Below, one piece after another: positions 49,114-52,119 of a stretch of DNA of 52,119 nt. The DNA lies in NCBI GenBank assembly GCA_964388175.1, contig CAYLYS010000009.1:1-52119 (forward strand). Direction: 5' to 3'. The first letter of the stretch is position 1; each line of letters begins with the position of its first letter. Under the pieces are notes generated by a model. The model was not told the origin of the DNA and made no database searches. It worked only from the letters and a program-made list of their open reading frames with translations. The position numbers and the translations under genes are program-made. This DNA comes from JAITWN01 sp964388175 (lineage in GTDB: Bacteria > Pseudomonadota > Gammaproteobacteria > SZUA-140).

Positions 49114-49203
49114 CGGATGGGTTATTGCGGGACCGTCGGCGGCAGGATGCCGCCGTCGAGCGGCCAAGGATGGCGAAAAGCGCGTCCCGGAATAACCCAT
49201 CCG
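49114..49203 (+). repeat. Structured intergenic repeat, copy 2, inside a 13-bp inverted repeat
   Basis: The outer stem CGGATGGGTTATT (49114-49126) pairs with 49191-49203. After a G-G mismatch comes the closing stem CGGGAC (49128-49133) / GTCCCG (49184-49189). Hairpin A is CGGCGGCA-GGA-TGCCGCCG (49137-49155); hairpin B is GCCA-AGGA-TGGC (49163-49174). It ends 46 bases before the cysS stop. Confidence 0.8.
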
Positions 49204-49249
49204 CCAACGCCAGACCACAAGCAACGGCACAACCACCCCAAGAGAACGG

Positions 49250-50644
49250 TCACTTCCTCCGCCAGCTAGTCCCCTGTGGCCCGTCCTCCAGCAGAATACC
49301 CTTCGCATCCAGCTCGTCGCGGATGCGGTCCGATTCCGCCCAGTCACGGTTGCGGCGCGCTTCGACGCGACGGGCGATGAGCTCCTCGATCCATGCGTCA
49401 TCACCGGCCGCGTCGCGACCGCGCAGATAGCTCTCAGGGTCCTGCTGCAAGATACCGACGATCGCGCCGAGGGCACGCAACGTGGCACCCAGACGTCGCG
49501 CATCGCCGTCACGACCCTCTGCCCGCGCCCGATTGATCTCGCCGGCGAGTTCGAACAACACGGCGAGCGCGAGCGCGGTGTTGAAATCGTCGTCCATGGC
49601 GCTTTCGAAGCGCTCACGGTAGCCCCCCCCATTCGTTTCCGCGTCCGTTTCGGCATCGGCCGTATCCAGCCCGCGCAGGGCGAGATACAGGCGCGCCAGC
49701 GCGGAGCGTGCCTGATCCAGATGCTGATCGGAATAATTGAGCGGGCTGCGGTAGTGGCTGCTGAGGATGAAGAAGCGCACCGCCTCGGGCTCGTAGCGGT
49801 CGAGCACTTCGCGCACGGTGAAGAAATTGCCGAGTGACTTCGACATCTTCTGCTCGTCGATCTGCACGAAGCCGTTGTGCATCCACACATTGACGAAAGC
49901 GTGTCCGGTCGCGCCCTCGCTCTGCGCGATCTCGTTCTCGTGATGGGGAAACATCAGATCCATGCCGCCGCCGTGGATGTCGAAGTGATCGCCCAGGCAG
50001 TGCGTGGACATCGCCGAGCATTCGATGTGCCAGCCCGGCCGGCCCTTGCCCCAGGGCGAATCCCAGTGCGGCTCGTCCGGCTTGGCGCTCTTCCACAGCA
50101 CGAAATCGAGCGGATCCTCCTTGGCCTCGTTGACTTCGACGCGCTCGCCGGCGCGAAGATCTTCCAGGCGCTTGCCCGACAGGCGGCCGTACTGATCGAA
50201 GCGCGCGACGCGGTAATAGACGTCGCCGTTGTCGGCACGATAAGCGTAGCCGTTCTTCTCCAGCGCGGCGACCATGGCGACGATCTCGCCGATCGAATCG
50301 GTAGCGCGCGGCTCCGCATCCGGCGGCAGCACACCGAGGCGCGCGGCGTCCTCGTGCATCGCCGCGATGAAGAATTCGGTCAGCGCCGCGATGGACTCGC
50401 CGCGCTCGGCCGCGCGGCGGATGATCTTGTCGTCGATGTCCGTGATATTGCGCACATAGGTGACGTCGTAACCGCGGCTGCGCAGATAGCGCGCCACCAC
50501 ATCGAACACCACCATCACCCGCGCATGGCCGACGTGGCAATAGTCGTAAACGGTCATGCCGCATACGTACATGCGCACCCGCCCGGGTTCGATCGGTACG
50601 AACGTTTCCTTGCGGCGCGTCAGGCTGTTATAGATCTGCAGCAT
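49250..50644 (-). CDS. cysS: Cysteinyl-tRNA synthetase
   Basis: Class I aminoacyl-tRNA synthetase. Length 464 (E. coli 461). MLQIYNSLTRRKETF opens the protein; the zinc/HIGH region is VRMYVCGMTVYDYCHVGHARVMVVFD, followed by YVRNITDIDDKIIRRAA, PGWHIECSAMS and GGGMDLMFPHHENEIAQSE; KMSKSLGNFFTVREVL is the second signature. The ATG at 50642-50644 is the family start; longer in-frame versions are not conserved. It is divergent from the cyclophilin gene, a common neighbour pair. Confidence 0.97.
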   Translation of the reverse strand: MLQIYNSLTRRKETFVPIEPGRVRMYVCGMTVYDYCHVGHARVMVVFDVVARYLRSRGYDVTYVRNITDIDDKIIRRAAERGESIAALTEFFIAAMHEDAARLGVLPPDAEPRATDSIGEIVAMVAALEKNGYAYRADNGDVYYRVARFDQYGRLSGKRLEDLRAGERVEVNEAKEDPLDFVLWKSAKPDEPHWDSPWGKGRPGWHIECSAMSTHCLGDHFDIHGGGMDLMFPHHENEIAQSEGATGHAFVNVWMHNGFVQIDEQKMSKSLGNFFTVREVLDRYEPEAVRFFILSSHYRSPLNYSDQHLDQARSALARLYLALRGLDTADAETDAETNGGGYRERFESAMDDDFNTALALAVLFELAGEINRARAEGRDGDARRLGATLRALGAIVGILQQDPESYLRGRDAAGDDAWIEELIARRVEARRNRDWAESDRIRDELDAKGILLEDGPQGTSWRRK

Positions 50645-50842
50645 ATGATTTTCGCTGAATGTCAGGCGCGGAACCCTCCGCGGCACGGCCTGCGCCCGGC
50701 CGCGCCCCGCAGCATGGTAACGGAAACCCCGGCCGGCGACAAAATTATCCCCTCGCCTTTCACCCACCGGCCAAAGACATTATCATGGCCGACAGGAAGG
50801 CCCCCGGCCCATTCGTTTCCCATCAAATCAGGTACATCGCCC

Positions 50843-51424
50843 ATGTTCACGAAACTGCTCACCCCTGCACTGCTGCTCGCCATGGCCGCTCCCGGCGCAC
50901 TCGCCGACACTCCGCTGCCGCGCGTACTGATCAGTACCAGCGCCGGCGACATCGTCGTCGAACTGAACCGCGAAAAAGCGCCGCTGACGGTGGAAAACTT
51001 CCTCGGCTATGTCGAACAGGGCTTCTACGAAGGCACCATCTTCCATCGCGTGATCTCCGGCTTCATGGCCCAGGGCGGCGGCTTCACCGCCGACTTCGAA
51101 CAGAAGGCGACGCGCGCGCCGGTGAAGAACGAGGCCGACAACGGCCTGAAGAACCAGCGCGGCACCATCGCCATGGCGCGCACCTCCGATCCGCATTCCG
51201 CCACGGCGCAGTTCTTCATCAACACCGTCAACAACGACTTCCTCGACCACCGTTCGCCGACGCCGAACGGCTGGGGCTATGCCGTGTTCGGCCGCGTGGT
51301 CGAAGGCCTCGACGTCCTCGACAAGATCGAAGCCATTCCCACCGGCAGAGGCGGACCGTTCCCGCGCGACGTGCCGAGCACCCCGGTGACCATCGACCGC
51401 ATCACCCTGGTGGCGCAGGACTGA
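50843..51424 (+). CDS. Peptidyl-prolyl cis-trans isomerase, cyclophilin type, exported
   Basis: Catalyses proline isomerisation during folding. The 193-residue product starts with a signal peptide (MFTKLLTPALLLAMAAPGAL, cleavage near ALA-D), so it is probably periplasmic, as E. coli PpiA is. The cyclophilin core shows GDIVVELNREKAPLTVENFLGYV, FHRVISGFMAQGGGF, GTIAMARTSDPHSATAQFFINTVNN and YAVFGRVVEGLDVLD. Arg and Gln of FHRV and QFFI that line the active site are present. lpxH follows 24 bases later on the same strand. Confidence 0.94.
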   Translation: MFTKLLTPALLLAMAAPGALADTPLPRVLISTSAGDIVVELNREKAPLTVENFLGYVEQGFYEGTIFHRVISGFMAQGGGFTADFEQKATRAPVKNEADNGLKNQRGTIAMARTSDPHSATAQFFINTVNNDFLDHRSPTPNGWGYAVFGRVVEGLDVLDKIEAIPTGRGGPFPRDVPSTPVTIDRITLVAQD

Positions 51425-51448
51425 AGCGCACCGAGGACCGGACCGCCG

Positions 51449-52119
51449 ATGGCAACGCTGTTCATTTCGGATCTGCACCTGTCGGCGGACCGGCCCGCGC
51501 TCAACGCGCTGTTCCTCGCCTTTCTGCGCCGTTACCCCCGCAGCGGCGACACGCTCCACATTCTCGGCGATCTGTTCGAGGTCTGGCTCGGCGACGATGC
51601 CGGGCTGGACGATCAGCGCGAGATCGTCACTGCCCTGCGCGCGGTGTCCGACGGCGGCACACAGCTCTGCTTCATGCACGGTAACCGCGATTTCCTCATC
51701 GGCGAGGACTTCGCCGCCGCCACCGGCTGCCGCATCCTCGATGAGCCGGCGCTCATCACCCTCGGCGATGAAACCGTGCTGCTCATGCACGGCGACAGCC
51801 TGTGCACCGACGACGTCGAATACCAGGCCTTCAAGGCGCGCGTGCGCCAGCCCGCCTTCATGCAGCAGTTCCTCGCCCTGCCGATCGAACAGCGCCGCGC
51901 CATCGCGCAGAGCTACCGCGCCGAAAGCGCCAAGAGCACGCGACGCAAGCCGATGGAGATCATGGACGTCAACGCCGAAGCGGTGGATCAGACCATGCGC
52001 ACGCACGGTGTGCGGCGCCTGATCCACGGCCACACCCACCGCCAGGCCATCCACGACCTTGCCCTCGACAGCAATGGCGACGAACAGCGCGCACAGCGCA
52101 TCGTGCTCGGCGACTGGGA
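51449..52119 (+). CDS. lpxH: UDP-2,3-diacylglucosamine diphosphatase LpxH (3' end outside window)
   Basis: A calcineurin-like metallophosphatase that cleaves UDP-2,3-diacylglucosamine to lipid X in lipid A synthesis, at the inner membrane. The visible 223 residues contain the metal motifs SDLHLS (Asp8, His10), GDLFEVWLGDD, HGNRD, LMHGDSLCTDD and HGHTH, in the LpxH order. E. coli LpxH has 240 residues, so only a short C-terminal piece is missing. ATG at 51449-51451. It supports a Gram-negative host with standard lipid A. Confidence 0.95.
   Translation, partial: MATLFISDLHLSADRPALNALFLAFLRRYPRSGDTLHILGDLFEVWLGDDAGLDDQREIVTALRAVSDGGTQLCFMHGNRDFLIGEDFAAATGCRILDEPALITLGDETVLLMHGDSLCTDDVEYQAFKARVRQPAFMQQFLALPIEQRRAIAQSYRAESAKSTRRKPMEIMDVNAEAVDQTMRTHGVRRLIHGHTHRQAIHDLALDSNGDEQRAQRIVLGDW

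Larger units (their letters stand above)
48768..49249. other. Intergenic repeat island between folD and cysS
   Basis: A 482-base gap between convergent genes, with no credible coding region. It holds the long inverted-repeat unit at 48864-48972 (repeat copy 3), an A+T-rich pocket at about 49018-49110 with T-runs (GCTTTTTCAG, TTCTTTTTG), and the inverted-repeat unit at 49114-49203 (repeat copy 2). The two units point in opposite directions. Confidence 0.7.

Overview
The window comes from the chromosome of a GC-rich gammaproteobacterium. Supporting evidence is E. coli-like ParC/ParE, EpmA-EpmB-EF-P, FimV, QueD/QueA/Tgt, and the gene orders pgpA-thiL-nusB-ribH-ribB-ribE-ribD-nrdR-glyA, queA-tgt-yajC-secD-secF and leuCDB-asd-fimV. 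I would guess a Chromatiales/Acidiferrobacterales-like lineage but cannot prove it. A run of 10 N inside glgC shows that this is a draft scaffold. Coding density is high. I see no phage genes, insertion sequence, CRISPR array or rRNA. recA (start of window) and lpxH (end) are cut by the window edges.

Layout. 1-1.7 kb: pncC/cinA-thpR-recA (minus). 1.8-5.4 kb: psd, then the EF-P modification set epmA-efp facing epmB. 5.7-10.9 kb: htpX and topoisomerase IV (parE-parC). 11-15.4 kb (plus): xseB-ispA-dxs (isoprenoid precursors), then queD-folE2 (7-deazaguanine and pterin entry). 15.4-22.9 kb (minus): glyA-nrdR-ribD-ribE-ribBX-ribH-nusB-thiL-pgpA, a riboflavin operon whose RibB carries a degenerate RibA-like tail. 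23.2-24.6 kb: a soluble diguanylate cyclase. 24.6-30.0 kb (minus): queA-tgt-yajC-secD-secF. 30.1 kb: tRNA-Leu(CAA). 30.4-40.0 kb: a glycogen/maltodextrin cluster (glgP; glgC-GH57-malQ; glgB). 40.0-47.7 kb (minus): leuC-leuD-leuB-asd-fimV and a solitary EcfT-like membrane protein. 47.9-52.1 kb: folD, cysS, a periplasmic cyclophilin and lpxH.

The genes are nearly all housekeeping and form coherent pathways: EF-P lysylation, riboflavin, queuosine, protein export, leucine biosynthesis, glycogen turnover. The most unusual material is non-coding. A roughly 64-nt structured repeat occurs three times (5517-5580, 48889-48947 on the minus strand, 49128-49189). Each copy folds as a closing stem holding two hairpins, both usually capped by a GGGA-like loop, and the stems differ between copies by compensating changes. 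Two copies sit on the tips of long inverted repeats that are not shared between them. Other points are an epmA with no ATG/GTG/TTG start at the expected place, a six-fold GCATYKCT array upstream of glgB, a 34-bp perfect palindrome after glyA, and a frame-breaking assembly gap in glgC.
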